The notes: generated from the letters alone by a model not told the origin. A stretch of 46,790 nucleotides of DNA from Sphingobium sp. (GCA_013911745.1 JACESO010000011.1:1-46790), one strand, 5' to 3'; counted from the first letter of the stretch, positions 9,179 to 18,879 are shown. Program-made: numbers and translations.

Positions 9179-11860
9179 CTACCCCAACCGCTCCAGCGCC
9201 GCCTTCAGCCGCTCGGCCTCGGCGCTCTTTTCCGCATGGTCCTCGCGCGCCTTGGCGACGGCTTCGGGCTTGGCCTTCTCGACGAAGGCGGGGTTGGACA
9301 GGCGGCCGCCCAGCGAGTCCCGCTCCTTCTCCGCCGCGGCCAGAGCCTTCGCCAGCCGCGCCTTTTCGGCCGCGATGTCGATCACGCCTTCCAGCGGCAG
9401 GATGAAGGTCGCCTCGTCGATCACGATCTGCGCCGCGCCGCCGGGCGGAACATCGCCGAAACTCAGGCTTTCCACCCGACCCAGCCGCGCCAGCGCCGCG
9501 CCCTGCCGGTCGAGCCGCCGATGCGTCTCTTCCGATCCGTCGTGCACCACCATGGGCAGCTTCGCGCCCGGCGGCACGTTGAGTTCGGTCCGTGCGGTGC
9601 GGATCGCGCTCACCAGCCGGATCAGCCAGTCAATCTCCGCCTGCGCTTCCTGGTCCACAGCCGCCAAGGCAACCGGCCAGCGGGCGACGATCAGTTCATT
9701 GTCCCGCGCCCCGGTAAGGTTCCATAACTCTTCCGTTATGAACGGCATGAACGGGTGAAGCATGACGAGGATCTGGTCGAACGCCCATCCCGCGACGGCG
9801 CACGTCTCTTCGTCCATCGATCCTTTCGTCAGCTCGATATACCAGTCGCAAAACTGGTCCCAGACGAAGTGATAGATGGCGTTGGCCGCCGCGTCGAAGC
9901 GCAGTTCCGCCATCGCCATGTCGATCGCCTGCACGGTGGCGACGGTTTCTGCGATGATCCAGCGGTTGACCGGCAGCGCAGCGTGCGGGGCTTCATGGCT
10001 GGTCGAGGCGGCGACGCCGTTCGCCTGAAGGAAGCGCGCCGCGTTCCACAGCTTCGTCGCGAAGTTGCGATAGCCCTCGACCCGCTTCTCATCCATCTTC
10101 ACGTCGCGGCCCTGGCTTTCCATCGCCGCCATGAAGAAGCGCAGCGCGTCCGCGCCATAGGTGTCTATCAGGCCCAGCGGATCGACGACATTGCCCTTGG
10201 ACTTGGACATTTTCTGCCCGTCCGCCGCGCGCACGAGCCCGTGGAGATAGAGCGTCTTCCATGGGACTTCACCCATGAACTCTTGTCCCATCATCGCCAT
10301 CCGCGCGTCCCAGAAGAACAGGATGTCGAACCCGGAAATCAGCAGGTCGTTGGGATAGTGTTTGGCAAGCAGGTCGGTCTGCTCCGGCCAGCCCAGCGTC
10401 CCGAACGGCCACAGCGCCGAGGAGAACCAGGTGTCGAGCACGTCAGGATCGCGCTCCAGCTTCTTGTTTCCCGCCTGCGCCTGCGCTTCCTCTTCGGTCT
10501 CGGCGACATAGGCATTGCCGTCCTCGTCGAACCACGCCGGTATCCGGTGCCCCCACCAGAGCTGCCGCGACACGCACCAGGGCTGGATATTCTCCATCCA
10601 GTTGAAGAAGGTCTTTTCCCACGTCTTGGGCACGATCTCGATGCGGCCGTCACGGACCGCCTGCGTCGGCGCGACCGCCAGCTTCGCCGCGTCGACATAC
10701 CATTGGTCGGTCAGCCACGGCTCGATCACCACACCCGACCGGTCGCCATAGGGGGTCTGGATCGTGCGCGGTTCGAAGTCGGCTTGGACCTCCTCGCCTT
10801 CCTTGTTCTTCGTGACATGGGGCACGAGGAAGCCGAGCGCCTTCATTTCCTCGACCACCGCCTTGCGCGCCTCGAACCTGTCCAGCGCCAGATATGCTTC
10901 CGGCACCAGCCCGTCGGCGGTCTGCACCACCTTCGCGTCGGCGTCGAACATGTTGAGCATCTGCCCTGCGGCGATCCCTGCCCGCTTGCCCACCTCGAAA
11001 TCGTTGAAGTCGTGCCCCGGCGTGATCTTGACCGCGCCCGATCCCAGTTCCGGGTCGGCATGGTCGTCCGCCACGACCTTGAACCGCCGCCCGGTGATCG
11101 GCTGGAGGATGTCCTTGCCGATGACACTTTGGTAGCGCGGATCGTCGGGATGCACCGCCACCGCCATGTCGGCCAGCATCGTCTCGGGCCGCGTGGTCGC
11201 GACGACGATATGGTCGCTCCCGTCCGCGAGCCGCACCCCGTCCGCCAGCGGATAGCGGAAGCGCCAGAAGCCGCCCTGCGTCTCCTTCGTCTCGACCTCA
11301 AGGTCGGAAATGGCCGAGCGGAAATGCGGATCCCAGTTCACCAGCCGCTTGTCGCGATACAGCAGCCCGCGCCTGTGCAGTTCCACGAACACCTTGACCA
11401 CGGCCTTGGAAAAGCCCTCGTCCATGGTGAAGCGCTCGTTCGCCCAGTCCATCGAGCAGCCCAGCCGCCGCAGCTGCCGCGTGATCGCGCCGCCGCTTTC
11501 GGCCTTCCACTCCCACACCTTCGCGACGAAATCCTCGCGCGTGTAGTCAGTGCGCTTCTGCCCAAGCGCATTCATCTGCCGCTCGACCACCATCTGCGTC
11601 GCGATGCCGGCATGGTCGGTGCCCACGACCCACAGCGCATCCTTGCCGCGCAGCCGCTCGTAGCGCACGACGATGTCCTGCAACGTATTGTCGAGCGCAT
11701 GGCCGATATGCAGGCTGCCCGTCACGTTTGGCGGCGGGTTGACGATGGTGAAGGGCATGGCGTCGGGCCGGTCCGGGCGGAACAGGCCGTTCGCCTCCCA
11801 ATGCGCGTACCAGCGGGCCTCGATGTCGGCGGGGTCGAAAGTCTTGGGCAGTTCGGTCAT
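9179..11860 (-). CDS. valS: Valyl-tRNA synthetase
   Basis: An 893-residue class I aminoacyl-tRNA synthetase that charges tRNA-Val with valine. The ATP-binding HIGH motif is at residues 51-54 within [15 protein letters not shown], and KMSKSKGNV is at about 549-557. The CP1 editing domain lies between them with its TTRPET motif. The C-terminus carries the anticodon-binding domain and the Val-specific coiled coil (about 830-890, rich in Ala, Glu, Lys and Arg), so the enzyme is full length. It is the last gene of the minus-strand run pcm, tolC, DUF2497, valS, separated from the DUF2497 gene by 122 bases. Confidence 0.98.
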   Translation of the reverse strand: MTELPKTFDPADIEARWYAHWEANGLFRPDRPDAMPFTIVNPPPNVTGSLHIGHALDNTLQDIVVRYERLRGKDALWVVGTDHAGIATQMVVERQMNALGQKRTDYTREDFVAKVWEWKAESGGAITRQLRRLGCSMDWANERFTMDEGFSKAVVKVFVELHRRGLLYRDKRLVNWDPHFRSAISDLEVETKETQGGFWRFRYPLADGVRLADGSDHIVVATTRPETMLADMAVAVHPDDPRYQSVIGKDILQPITGRRFKVVADDHADPELGSGAVKITPGHDFNDFEVGKRAGIAAGQMLNMFDADAKVVQTADGLVPEAYLALDRFEARKAVVEEMKALGFLVPHVTKNKEGEEVQADFEPRTIQTPYGDRSGVVIEPWLTDQWYVDAAKLAVAPTQAVRDGRIEIVPKTWEKTFFNWMENIQPWCVSRQLWWGHRIPAWFDEDGNAYVAETEEEAQAQAGNKKLERDPDVLDTWFSSALWPFGTLGWPEQTDLLAKHYPNDLLISGFDILFFWDARMAMMGQEFMGEVPWKTLYLHGLVRAADGQKMSKSKGNVVDPLGLIDTYGADALRFFMAAMESQGRDVKMDEKRVEGYRNFATKLWNAARFLQANGVAASTSHEAPHAALPVNRWIIAETVATVQAIDMAMAELRFDAAANAIYHFVWDQFCDWYIELTKGSMDEETCAVAGWAFDQILVMLHPFMPFITEELWNLTGARDNELIVARWPVALAAVDQEAQAEIDWLIRLVSAIRTARTELNVPPGAKLPMVVHDGSEETHRRLDRQGAALARLGRVESLSFGDVPPGGAAQIVIDEATFILPLEGVIDIAAEKARLAKALAAAEKERDSLGGRLSNPAFVEKAKPEAVAKAREDHAEKSAEAERLKAALERLG

Positions 11861-11982
11861 GAACGCGCTTTAGCGCCTGCCGCCCGCCGCGCAAGCCGTG
11901 GCAGCGATCGGATCGGACCGGTCATGATGTCTCGCCGATGCAGCGAAGGCGATGCCGCCCTCGCCCGAGCGCAGGCGGTCGT

Positions 11983-12486
11983 TCAGCGCGCCCCGGTTAT
12001 GCGGGCGATTTCCTTCGCCACCATATCCTCGACCAGTGCGGGGAGCCGCGCGTCGAGCCACTCCTTGAGCAGCGGCTTGAGCATCTCGCGCACCAGCCCT
12101 TCGAGCGTATTGTCCTGCCCCGCCGCCGGCGTGACCAGCATGGAGGACAGGGCCGAAAGCGAGTGACGCGCGGCGACTTCGCTTTCCACCGACAGGATCG
12201 ATTCCTCCGACGCCCCAGGCGCGGCAGCGACAGGAGCGGCGGCGGGCTTGGGCGCGGCTTTGGGAGCAGGCATGGGTTCCTCCGCAATCTCGTCGGTCAG
12301 TTCCAGCACTTCTTCCGCCTCCGCGGGCTGCTGCTGCATCTGCGCTGCCTGAGCCGCGGCCCGGACTTCCGCGCGCGAACGGCGCAGCGGGGTGGCCTGC
12401 ACCGCTTCCTCGCCTTCTTCGGCGATGATCCGTTTGATCGACGAGAGGATTTCCTCCATCGACGGCTCCTTGGTCATGTCACCCAT
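11983..12486 (-). CDS. PopZ-like / DUF2497 domain protein
   Basis: About 167 residues. The N-terminus, TKEPSMEEILSSIKRIIAEE, is the conserved DUF2497/PopZ helix; a Pro/Ala-rich and acidic linker follows; the C-terminus (LEGLVREMLKPLLKEWLDAR) matches the PopZ oligomerisation helices. In Caulobacter, PopZ forms the polar matrix that anchors the chromosome origin; the role in sphingomonads is presumed similar but not shown here. The start is ATG 12486, preceded by GGGGA six bases upstream; ATG 12477 is an alternative. It lies between tolC and valS on the same strand. Confidence 0.8.
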   Translation of the reverse strand: MGDMTKEPSMEEILSSIKRIIAEEGEEAVQATPLRRSRAEVRAAAQAAQMQQQPAEAEEVLELTDEIAEEPMPAPKAAPKPAAAPVAAAPGASEESILSVESEVAARHSLSALSSMLVTPAAGQDNTLEGLVREMLKPLLKEWLDARLPALVEDMVAKEIARITGAR

Positions 12487-12558
12487 CGATAGTCCCCGTC
12501 CAGAAACCATTTCGCACCCTTTACGCTCTGACAATTACCCGAACGGGTTAACAAGCGG

Positions 12559-14052
12559 TTAAGGCTGCTGCATGCTCGCGGCGGGAACATTGGCGTTTTG
12601 GGCGGGCGAGTCAATGGTGCGCGTGGCGGTCGGCTTCGGCGCGGGATCGAAGTCCCAGTCGAACCACTTGCCCCGGACCCGCTTGTAATTGTCCATGGGA
12701 TCATACAGCGCGCCGCCATTCAGGCCCAGATCGTCCGCCTCGGCATGGCCCATCGCCGCCAGCAGGCTGAAGCCCGCGACATAGGCGTTGCGCCGCGCCG
12801 ATACGAGCTGCACCCGCGCCCGCAACGATTCCTGCTCGGCATCCAGGATGTCGAGGATGGTGCGGCTGCCGACCGAATTTTCCGCTCGCACGCCTTCCAG
12901 CGACAGGCCCGAAGCCGACACCGCGTTTTCCGCCGACTTGATCGTCTCCAGCGACGCCTGCCAGCTGGCGTAGGAGGCGCGGGTCTGGGCGATCACGCCG
13001 CGCTCGGTCTCGATCGCCTGCTCGATCGCCTGCGATTCGAGCGCCTGGCTCTGCCGCACCTGCGCCGCCGGGCGCCCCCCCTGATAGAGGGGGATGTTGA
13101 TCTGCACGCCGGCCGCCGCCTGCTTGTTGATCTGCGGTCCTTCGACGACGTTGCCGTTGCTGTCCTGCGCGCTGCTGTTGAGCGAGTGGAGATAGTTGGT
13201 GTAGCCCGCCTGGGTGAAGGCCGACACGGTGGGCAGCACGGACGCTTTCGCCGCCTTCACGTCATAGGCCCGCGCCTCGCGCACCTTGTTGGCGGCCATG
13301 ATGTCGGGATTGTCGCGCAGCGCCACCTGCACCGCCGCGTCGGGATTTTCCGGCAGGCCCGGCAATTGCGGCGGCGGCTCCAGATTGTCCGGCGCCTCGC
13401 CCACCAGCGCGATGTAATTTTCGCGGCTGGTGATGAGGTTCGCCTGCGCCGTCTGCAAATCCGACCGGGCGAGCGCCAGGCGAGATTGCGACTGGGCCAC
13501 GTCCGTCCGCGTCAGGTCGCCCACCTCGAACCGGTCGTTCGTCGCCTGCAGGTTGACTTCCAGCACGTTCACATTGGCAAGGTTCAGCGACACGATGGCC
13601 GTATCGCGTATCACGTCCATATAGGCGGCGACCGTCTGCGAAAAGACGCTCATCTCGGTGCCGCGCAGCTGCGCCTGCCCCGCCTCGACGCGGGTCTTAG
13701 CCGCCTTGACGCCGTTGCGCACCGCGCCGCCCTGATAGATGGGGACACTGAGCTGCGTCTGGGCGTTGAGGGTCCGCTGCGGCGAGGTGAAGCTGATGGT
13801 GGGCTTGAGGATGCTCTCGGTATAGCTGCCCGACACGTCGAGCGCCGGACGCCCGCTGGCCTTCTGGATCGCGACTCCTTCGTCGGTCGCCCGTTGGCCG
13901 GCGCGCGCGCCCGTCAGCGTCGGGTTGGACGCATAGGCCTTGGCCAGCGCCCCCTGCAGCGTTTCCGCCTGCACCGGCGTCGTCAGCGCGGAAGTCAGCA
14001 ACAAAAGGGCGGCTGCGGCGCGATGCCGTCCGAAAATGCGCTTTGCCGTCAT
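12559..14052 (-). CDS. tolC: TolC-family outer membrane channel protein
   Basis: A 497-residue outer membrane efflux/secretion channel. A signal peptide (about residues 1-29, cleavage after Val-Gln-Ala) is followed by two internally repeated OEP domains: residues about 30-240 (with PTLTGARAGQRA) and about 240-450 (NPDIMAANKVREARAYDVKAA). Each forms part of the twelve-strand barrel and helical tunnel in the TolC trimer. A short Pro-rich tail ends the protein. It follows pcm by 19 bases and is probably cotranscribed with it. As the chromosomal TolC it should serve several inner-membrane pumps, and it is clearly distinct from the island-borne channel at 17413. Confidence 0.92.
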   Translation of the reverse strand: MTAKRIFGRHRAAAALLLLTSALTTPVQAETLQGALAKAYASNPTLTGARAGQRATDEGVAIQKASGRPALDVSGSYTESILKPTISFTSPQRTLNAQTQLSVPIYQGGAVRNGVKAAKTRVEAGQAQLRGTEMSVFSQTVAAYMDVIRDTAIVSLNLANVNVLEVNLQATNDRFEVGDLTRTDVAQSQSRLALARSDLQTAQANLITSRENYIALVGEAPDNLEPPPQLPGLPENPDAAVQVALRDNPDIMAANKVREARAYDVKAAKASVLPTVSAFTQAGYTNYLHSLNSSAQDSNGNVVEGPQINKQAAAGVQINIPLYQGGRPAAQVRQSQALESQAIEQAIETERGVIAQTRASYASWQASLETIKSAENAVSASGLSLEGVRAENSVGSRTILDILDAEQESLRARVQLVSARRNAYVAGFSLLAAMGHAEADDLGLNGGALYDPMDNYKRVRGKWFDWDFDPAPKPTATRTIDSPAQNANVPAASMQQP

Positions 14053-14071
14053 GTCCCCCCGCCTGTCATCG

Positions 14072-14704
14072 TCAGAATGTAAATGCCTTGGGCGCGCTGA
14101 AACCGGGCAGCACCACCATCTCGATATCGGTCAGCCTGTTCAGCCCGACCAGCCCGTCAGCAACCCGGCCGCTGCACAGGCGCGTTACGCCCTTGTCGAC
14201 GATGCCGGTCACGACCCTTGCGCCGTCGGCAAGCTGCTGAACGATTGCGGCGGGGACTTCCTCCACCGCGCCGTCGATGAACAGCAGGTCATAGGGAGCG
14301 CCCGCCGGCGCGCCGGCGTTCAGCGGACCGCGCACTAGGCTGACGCCAGTCGCTGCGATCTCGCCCAGGCCGTCTTCCTCGACCGCGGTCACAGCCGCGC
14401 CCAGCGCGGTCAACAGCGCCGCGGCATAGCCGGTCGCCGCGCCGATCAGCAGCACCTTGTCCCCCGCTTCGACCTGCGCTTCCTTGAGCAGCCGGCCAGT
14501 CACCAGCGGCGGATTGAGCGCGCGACCAGCGCCCAGCGGGATCGGCCGGTCGATATAGGCCATCGCCCTGCGATCCGCCGGGACGAAATCCTCGCGCGGC
14601 ACCCGGGCCATCACCGCGATCACGCGCGGGTCGTCCACGTCGCTGGTGCGCAACTGGCTTTCGACCATGGCGGTCCGCATCGAAGAAAAATTCTGCTCGG
14701 TCAC
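14072..14704 (-). CDS. pcm: Protein-L-isoaspartate O-methyltransferase-like protein
   Basis: About 210 residues with a SAM-dependent Rossmann methyltransferase fold. MVESQLRTSDVDDPRVI near the start and the VPREDFVP segment are typical of the PIMT family, and VLLIGAATGYAAALL is motif I. PIMT repairs isoaspartyl residues in aged proteins, but in alphaproteobacterial tolC operons the member is often divergent and its true substrate is unproven. The start chosen is GTG 14704, with AGGA seven bases upstream; a longer frame opens at 14737 but lacks support. It begins the pcm-tolC transcription unit, with a palindrome 23 bases upstream. Confidence 0.88.
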   Translation of the reverse strand: MTEQNFSSMRTAMVESQLRTSDVDDPRVIAVMARVPREDFVPADRRAMAYIDRPIPLGAGRALNPPLVTGRLLKEAQVEAGDKVLLIGAATGYAAALLTALGAAVTAVEEDGLGEIAATGVSLVRGPLNAGAPAGAPYDLLFIDGAVEEVPAAIVQQLADGARVVTGIVDKGVTRLCSGRVADGLVGLNRLTDIEMVVLPGFSAPKAFTF

Positions 14705-14726
14705 GACAGTCCTCGCTTGGCACAAC

Positions 14727-14746
14727 TGTATTGGCAATGCAATACA
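14727..14746. promoter_or_regulatory. Palindromic candidate operator upstream of pcm-tolC
   Basis: TGTATTG (14727-14733) and CAATACA (14740-14746) form a perfect inverted repeat with a 6-base spacer, 23 bases before the pcm start. The spacing and AT-rich arms fit a dimeric repressor site overlapping the promoter of the operon. No cognate regulator is visible nearby. Confidence 0.45.
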
Positions 14747-14894
14747 CTAAGGAGATTATCGGACCTCTAAATCAGCGGACAGCCCGCGCCAAGCGGCTTT
14801 GCGTCCGCGCGGCCAAGATTCTTGGGGTGGCGGGCCGATCCCCGGCTTGACTTTGCCGCCAAAGCCGCACATTTGCGGCCACCCCACATGCCGA

Positions 14895-14968
14895 GGCCCG
14901 ATGGCGGAGTGGTTACGCAGAGGACTGCAAATCCTTGCACGCCGGTTCGATTCCGGCTCGGGCCTCCA
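14895..14968 (+). tRNA. tRNA-Cys (anticodon GCA)
   Basis: A complete 74-nt cloverleaf including encoded CCA. The acceptor stem GGCCCGA (14895-14901) pairs with TCGGGCC (14958-14964). The D arm is GGCGGAGTGG-like, the anticodon loop has GCA flanked by CT and AA (GCA reads Cys codons), and the T arm contains GGTTCGATTCC. The discriminator base T is the one expected for tRNA-Cys. Its 3' end is the attachment site of the island that follows. Confidence 0.95.
14949..14968 (+). other. attL: tRNA-proximal attachment site of the island
   Basis: The last 20 bases of tRNA-Cys (GATTCCGGCTCGGGCCTCCA) recur at 24528-24546 with one G missing. P4-type integrases commonly recombine in the T arm/3' end of tRNA genes, and an integrase starts 165 bases further on, so this is the tRNA-side junction. 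Confidence 0.75.
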
Positions 14969-15132
14969 TTTCTCCGTTTGAAGACGTCCGGCAGCGTCCA
15001 TCAAACGGCTGTTTTCCATCACTTTTTCTGGTATGATCGCCCGCAGCGGTTCGGACGGTTCCACCTGCATCCGGGTACAATGATGGTACGGATGATGGAT
15101 CGGACCCCGAGCATGAATGCGGAGGTCCATCA

Positions 15133-16383
15133 ATGTCGGACGGTGCGAAACGCAAGACGGGCTTGACCGCCAACGCGGTGAAGCACGCCAGACCCCGAGA
15201 AAAAGATTACAAGCTGTCGGATCGCGACGGCCTGTACCTGCTCGTGAAGACCACTGGTATCCGATACTGGCGCATGAACTACCGCTTCGGTGGACAGCAA
15301 CGGACGTTGTCGTTCGGGCGCTGGCCGGAGATTCTGCTGGGCGATGCGCGCGAGCTGCTGCTCGAAGCGCGCCGCAAGCTCGCCAAGGGACTTGACCCGC
15401 TTGAACAGGCGAAGTTGGACAAGATCGCCAAATCGATCGCTGCTACCAACACGTTTCAGGCCGTGGCGGAAGAATGGCTAGAGAAGATCGAGAAGGAGGG
15501 TCTCGCCGCCATTACCCTAAAGAAAGCCCGCTGGCTGCTGGCGCAAACCTACCCGGCCTTGGGCAAACGTCCGATTTCCGAAATCACTGCCCACGAATTG
15601 CTGCTTGTTCTCAAGAAGGTCGAGGCGTCGAAGCGGTACGACACCGCTAATCGGATCCGCAGCACGTGCAGCCAAGTGTTCCGCTATGCCATCGCCACGG
15701 CACGGGCCGAGCGCGATATCTGCTCCGATCTGCGCGGTGCGCTCGTCACGCCGCGCACCACTCACCGCGCCGCGATCACGACTCCAACGGAAGCCGGCGG
15801 ACTGCTTCGCGCGGTCGAGGACTATGACGGCAACGACCTGACGCGGATTGCGCTCCGGCTGCTGCCTCACTTGTTCGTCCGTCCCGGCGAGCTGCGCTGG
15901 GCGGAATGGAGCGAGTTCGATTTCGACAAGGCGGTCTGGACGATCCCCGACCACAAGATGAAAATGCGACGCCCTCACGCCGTGCCGCTTTCACGGCAGG
16001 CCTTGGCGATCATCGGTGAAATCGAACACGACGCCGGCTACAGCGCTTTCTTGTTTCCGTCGCTGCGGGCGCTCGACCGCCCGATGTCGGACAACACGAT
16101 CAATGCCGCACTACGTCGGCTGGGTTTCAGCAAGGATCAGATGACCGGTCACGGCTTTCGCGCCATGGCCGCCACCTTGCTCAACGAGATGGGCATCTGG
16201 AACCCCGATGCCATCGAGCGCCAACTTGCCCACGCGGACGGCAACTCGATCCGCCGCGCTTACGCCCGTGGCCAGTATTGGGAAGAGCGGGTGCGCATGA
16301 TGCAGCACTGGTCCGACTACATCGATCAGTTGCGCGACGGCGCGACCATCCTGCGCCCCAAGTTCGGCCACAGCGCATCATAA
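15133..16383 (+). CDS. P4-type tyrosine integrase
   Basis: A 416-residue site-specific recombinase that integrates and excises the island at tRNA-Cys. The N-terminal arm-binding domain (DUF4102-like) occupies about residues 8-100, a SAM-like core-binding domain about 105-200, and the catalytic domain about 215-390. Catalytic residues visible are Arg250 (VRPGELRWAEW), His340-x-x-Arg343 (GHGFR), His367 and the nucleophile Tyr377 (RRAYARGQY), so it looks active. GGAGGT at 15121-15126 sits six bases before ATG. It lies 164 bases from the tRNA, as usual for such islands, and its 3' end overlaps the convergent excisionase gene by 6 bases. Confidence 0.95.
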   Translation: MSDGAKRKTGLTANAVKHARPREKDYKLSDRDGLYLLVKTTGIRYWRMNYRFGGQQRTLSFGRWPEILLGDARELLLEARRKLAKGLDPLEQAKLDKIAKSIAATNTFQAVAEEWLEKIEKEGLAAITLKKARWLLAQTYPALGKRPISEITAHELLLVLKKVEASKRYDTANRIRSTCSQVFRYAIATARAERDICSDLRGALVTPRTTHRAAITTPTEAGGLLRAVEDYDGNDLTRIALRLLPHLFVRPGELRWAEWSEFDFDKAVWTIPDHKMKMRRPHAVPLSRQALAIIGEIEHDAGYSAFLFPSLRALDRPMSDNTINAALRRLGFSKDQMTGHGFRAMAATLLNEMGIWNPDAIERQLAHADGNSIRRAYARGQYWEERVRMMQHWSDYIDQLRDGATILRPKFGHSAS

Positions 16384-16641
16384 CAGCCCTTGCCTCGCGC
16401 GCTCGATCAGAGCGTGCAGGCTGGCTACCGGGACCAGAGTGCACCGCCCGATTTTGACCGTCTCCAAATCACCAGAAGCAATCAGTTCATAGAGCTTGGA
16501 TCGCCGGATACCGGTCAACCGAATGGCATCCGCGATCCGGACGGAGATTGGCTCGAGTGTGGTTTCTGTCACAGCGGGCTTGCCGAATGGCAGCGCAAGC
16601 TTCTCGCTATCGCGCAACATTGATCCTACGCGCCGGATCAT
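16378..16641 (-). CDS. Excisionase-like helix-turn-helix protein
   Basis: An 87-residue small DNA-binding protein. The segment RIADAIRLTGIRRSKLYELI, followed by G-D-L-E-T-V-K-I-G-R-C and V-P-V-A-S-L, is the MerR/AlpA-type winged helix of the excisionase family, which directs integrases toward excision or controls integrase expression. It starts at ATG 16641, overlapping the upstream gene's TGA as ATGA, so translation is coupled; an internal ATG at 16620 is an alternative. It is convergent with the integrase and ends inside that gene's last codons. Confidence 0.8.
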   Translation of the reverse strand: MIRRVGSMLRDSEKLALPFGKPAVTETTLEPISVRIADAIRLTGIRRSKLYELIASGDLETVKIGRCTLVPVASLHALIERARQGLL

Positions 16642-16946
16642 CGCCTCTGCTCCGAATCGGCCTCTGTTACCTTGCGCCGGTGAGCTTCGTGCACCCGGCC
16701 GCGAAGGGACTTGTCCGGATGTTCCAGAAGCAGGCCATCAAGCGCCACGGCAATGAACGTCAACTGCCGCTTGATATGCTCGACATTCCTGCGGCCCTCC
16801 TCCCGAAACTCTTGGCCCTGAAACAGATCGGTGACGATAGCGCCGATCCACTGGCTGCGGCTCTGCTTGGCGCGGGTGGCCTCATCCTGAACCCAGGCAG
16901 CGACATGCTTGGGCAGGTAGGTTTGGATGGAAACGTTGCGTGTCAT
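16638..16946 (-). CDS. Small ribbon-helix-helix-like DNA-binding protein
   Basis: About 102 residues. The N-terminal pattern NVSIQTYLP (short strand) followed by a helix and KQSRSQWIGAIVTDLF fits a ribbon-helix-helix (CopG/MobC-like) fold; the C-terminal half is a charged helix. Similar proteins regulate or help mobilise integrative elements. The start is ATG 16946, with GGAG six bases upstream; an upstream ATG at 16958 lacks a ribosome binding site. Its stop overlaps the excisionase start (ATGA). No specific family name can be given. Confidence 0.6.
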   Translation of the reverse strand: MTRNVSIQTYLPKHVAAWVQDEATRAKQSRSQWIGAIVTDLFQGQEFREEGRRNVEHIKRQLTFIAVALDGLLLEHPDKSLRGRVHEAHRRKVTEADSEQRR

Positions 16947-17412
16947 ACTGGACTCCATGGTGGTGGAGCCTGGAACACACTGCGAAAGGCAAGTTTGTTC
17001 TACTTATGTTCCGATTGGGCGTCAAGAGACTGGCGATTGCCGGAAGTCCGCTATTTCCTCGACCAATTGATTTGCCACAGAAGGCTGGATGCACGGCAAG
17101 TCAGATTCGACTGAGAAGCTGCCATATTGAATAAATGGCATATTATGACATTATTTCATAGTTTTAGCCGCTGCGATTTGTCGCGTACGGTGTGTATTGA
17201 ACTGTACCCAACTTTGGGGCCGGGGCCAGCCTATGCAGTCCTATTTCGCACACGGCATCTGCGCTTTTGTATCGTTTGGGCGAGCAAGCATCTGTGGCGA
17301 TTGAACCGACCGAAATCGACCAAAGTCGGTCGTTCGCAAAAAAGGATATCTGCGGCCGCTTTGGCGAAAACCTGCCTTTCCCTTCGGTGTCAATTCTCCA
17401 AATGCCGCGTGA
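16947..17412. other. AT-rich intergenic region within the island
   Basis: There are 466 bases between the RHH gene start and the channel gene stop. It should hold the promoter of the RHH-excisionase pair (minus strand). A 6-bp inverted repeat, GACCGA/TCGGTC (17308-17313 and 17326-17331), is visible. A 101-codon plus-strand frame (17127-17432) runs into the channel gene, has no ribosome binding site and shows no recognisable domain, so it is not called. I see no RNA gene here. Confidence 0.5.
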
Positions 17413-18879
17413 TTAATCTGGTCCAGAAATAGGGGTTAGCCCCAAGGCATCTTCATCTGCAGTCGCGGCGGCCAGTTCGGCTCTGGCAGCGGCAATGCGT
17501 GCCTGTGCTTCAATAAGCTTTACCTCGGCATTGGTTGCACTTTCCTCGCGCTGATTGACTAGGAAGAAGTCGCTCGATCCCAACTCAAACCGCCGCCGTT
17601 CGGCTGCCGCCAGCCGCTGGGCCAGTATGCGTTCCTTATCCGTCGTTGCCACCAACTGATTAGCTGCATCAACCTCAAGGCTGATCGCAGTGACTTCGGC
17701 GCGGATTTTTTCCGCGAGAAACTGCTGCTTGACCGTCAGTTCATCGATCTTGGCCTGCGTTTCAGCCAGCTTGCCTTTGGCCTTTCGGTTTTGCAGCGGT
17801 ATTTTGAACGTCACGCCGACGATCATTTCGAGCGGCGTACGGCTCGATCCGCCCAAGCCGGTCGGGCCGACGTCCTTGGCGACTTCCCCACCAACCTCCA
17901 GCCGCGGTAGCAGGTCGTTGCGGGCAAGAGCGAGCTTGACCGTCGCCTTGTCTATCTCTTGGAGCATAATGGCGAAATCGGGCCGGCCTTCCAGATTGAA
18001 GGCAGAATTCGTCCTGATCCCATCAAGAGCTGCGGCATCGGCCGGCAACCGCATTTCATCGACAACGACCGGCGCGCCATTGGCGTCTCGATAGTAGAGC
18101 GACAGCTTGACGGCTGCGGCACGGAAATCCTGCCGCGCCTCCACGACATAGGCCTGTCGCCTCACAAGATTGACGTCATTCTCGGTCAGCAGAATATCGG
18201 GCTTGGCACCAAGCTGGACCTGACGTTCTATCCCTTTCGTGCGCCCTCCGGCCAGCGCCAGCAGCGCCTCGTAGGCCTTGAGCTTCAGTCCTGCGGCCAC
18301 CCATTTCTGATATGCCTCCACCGCGCGGGCCTGCACGCCTATGCTTGCAGCCTTCGTTTCGAACCGGGCGATGTCGATGTTGTTGGTTGCCAGCCGAAAC
18401 TCGGACCGGCGGGCGTCGATCAGCCTGTCGCGCAGCAGCGAATAAAGCGCCCCAACCTTCAGTTCTCCCAGCCGGTTCGTGTATGATTTGTCTTCATAGA
18501 CAGGGAAATCACCCCTCGACGCCCGATATTGCCCATATAGATAGCCGCCATTGTTGCTCAGTGGCTGTTCGGCCTTTGCCGCAATTTCCGTACCGTCATA
18601 ATAGCCCGCGACTCGGCTCCGCCCCTCCACGGCGAACACGGTGTCGAACGCCCCTTGCGCAGTCAGCGCGCGCGCTTCGGCTTGCCGGTTGCGTGCAAGC
18701 GCGGCTATGATGTCGGGAGCGGATCGGGCGGACGACTGCAACACCTCTTGCAGCGTCAACGGACCATTGCTGGCTGCGGCGGCAACCGTCGGTGGAATGC
18801 TCTGGGCCTGCGCCTGTGCCGTCAGGATCCGGGCAGCGGCCACCAGACAGGCGATGCCGATCACAGTCCGGGTCTTCAC
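17413..18879 (-). CDS. TolC-like outer membrane channel of the island cassette
   Basis: About 488 residues. A hydrophobic signal peptide (TRTVIGIACLVAAARILTAQ, cleavage near AQAQA-QS) is followed by two OEP/TolC repeats with long coiled-coil helices, for example the segments around AVEAYQKWVAAGLKLKAYE and TATDKE/AEVKLIEAQARIAAARAEL. GTG 18879 overlaps the TGA of the upstream adaptor gene (GTGA), which indicates coupled translation and sets the start; the frame is open further upstream but lies inside that gene. It would be the outer-membrane exit duct for the ABC/HlyD pair. It shows little visible similarity to the chromosomal TolC at 12559 beyond the fold. Confidence 0.85.
   Translation of the reverse strand: MKTRTVIGIACLVAAARILTAQAQAQSIPPTVAAAASNGPLTLQEVLQSSARSAPDIIAALARNRQAEARALTAQGAFDTVFAVEGRSRVAGYYDGTEIAAKAEQPLSNNGGYLYGQYRASRGDFPVYEDKSYTNRLGELKVGALYSLLRDRLIDARRSEFRLATNNIDIARFETKAASIGVQARAVEAYQKWVAAGLKLKAYEALLALAGGRTKGIERQVQLGAKPDILLTENDVNLVRRQAYVVEARQDFRAAAVKLSLYYRDANGAPVVVDEMRLPADAAALDGIRTNSAFNLEGRPDFAIMLQEIDKATVKLALARNDLLPRLEVGGEVAKDVGPTGLGGSSRTPLEMIVGVTFKIPLQNRKAKGKLAETQAKIDELTVKQQFLAEKIRAEVTAISLEVDAANQLVATTDKERILAQRLAAAERRRFELGSSDFFLVNQREESATNAEVKLIEAQARIAAARAELAAATADEDALGLTPISGPD

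Noticed and set aside
9755-12166. 803-codon plus-strand open frame opposite valS
   Set aside because: It is the antisense of valS; its Arg/His-rich composition and lack of domains are typical of shadow frames in GC-rich DNA.
12598-14082. 494-codon plus-strand frame opposite tolC
   Set aside because: Antisense shadow; Arg/His-rich with no domain.
16947-17412. Possible CRISPR array or phage attachment repeats in the AT-rich spacer
   Set aside because: No regularly spaced repeats are present; only one short inverted repeat is visible.
17127-17432. 101-codon plus-strand frame in the AT-rich island spacer
   Set aside because: No ribosome binding site, no recognisable domain, and it runs into the 3' end of the channel gene; not supported as cargo.
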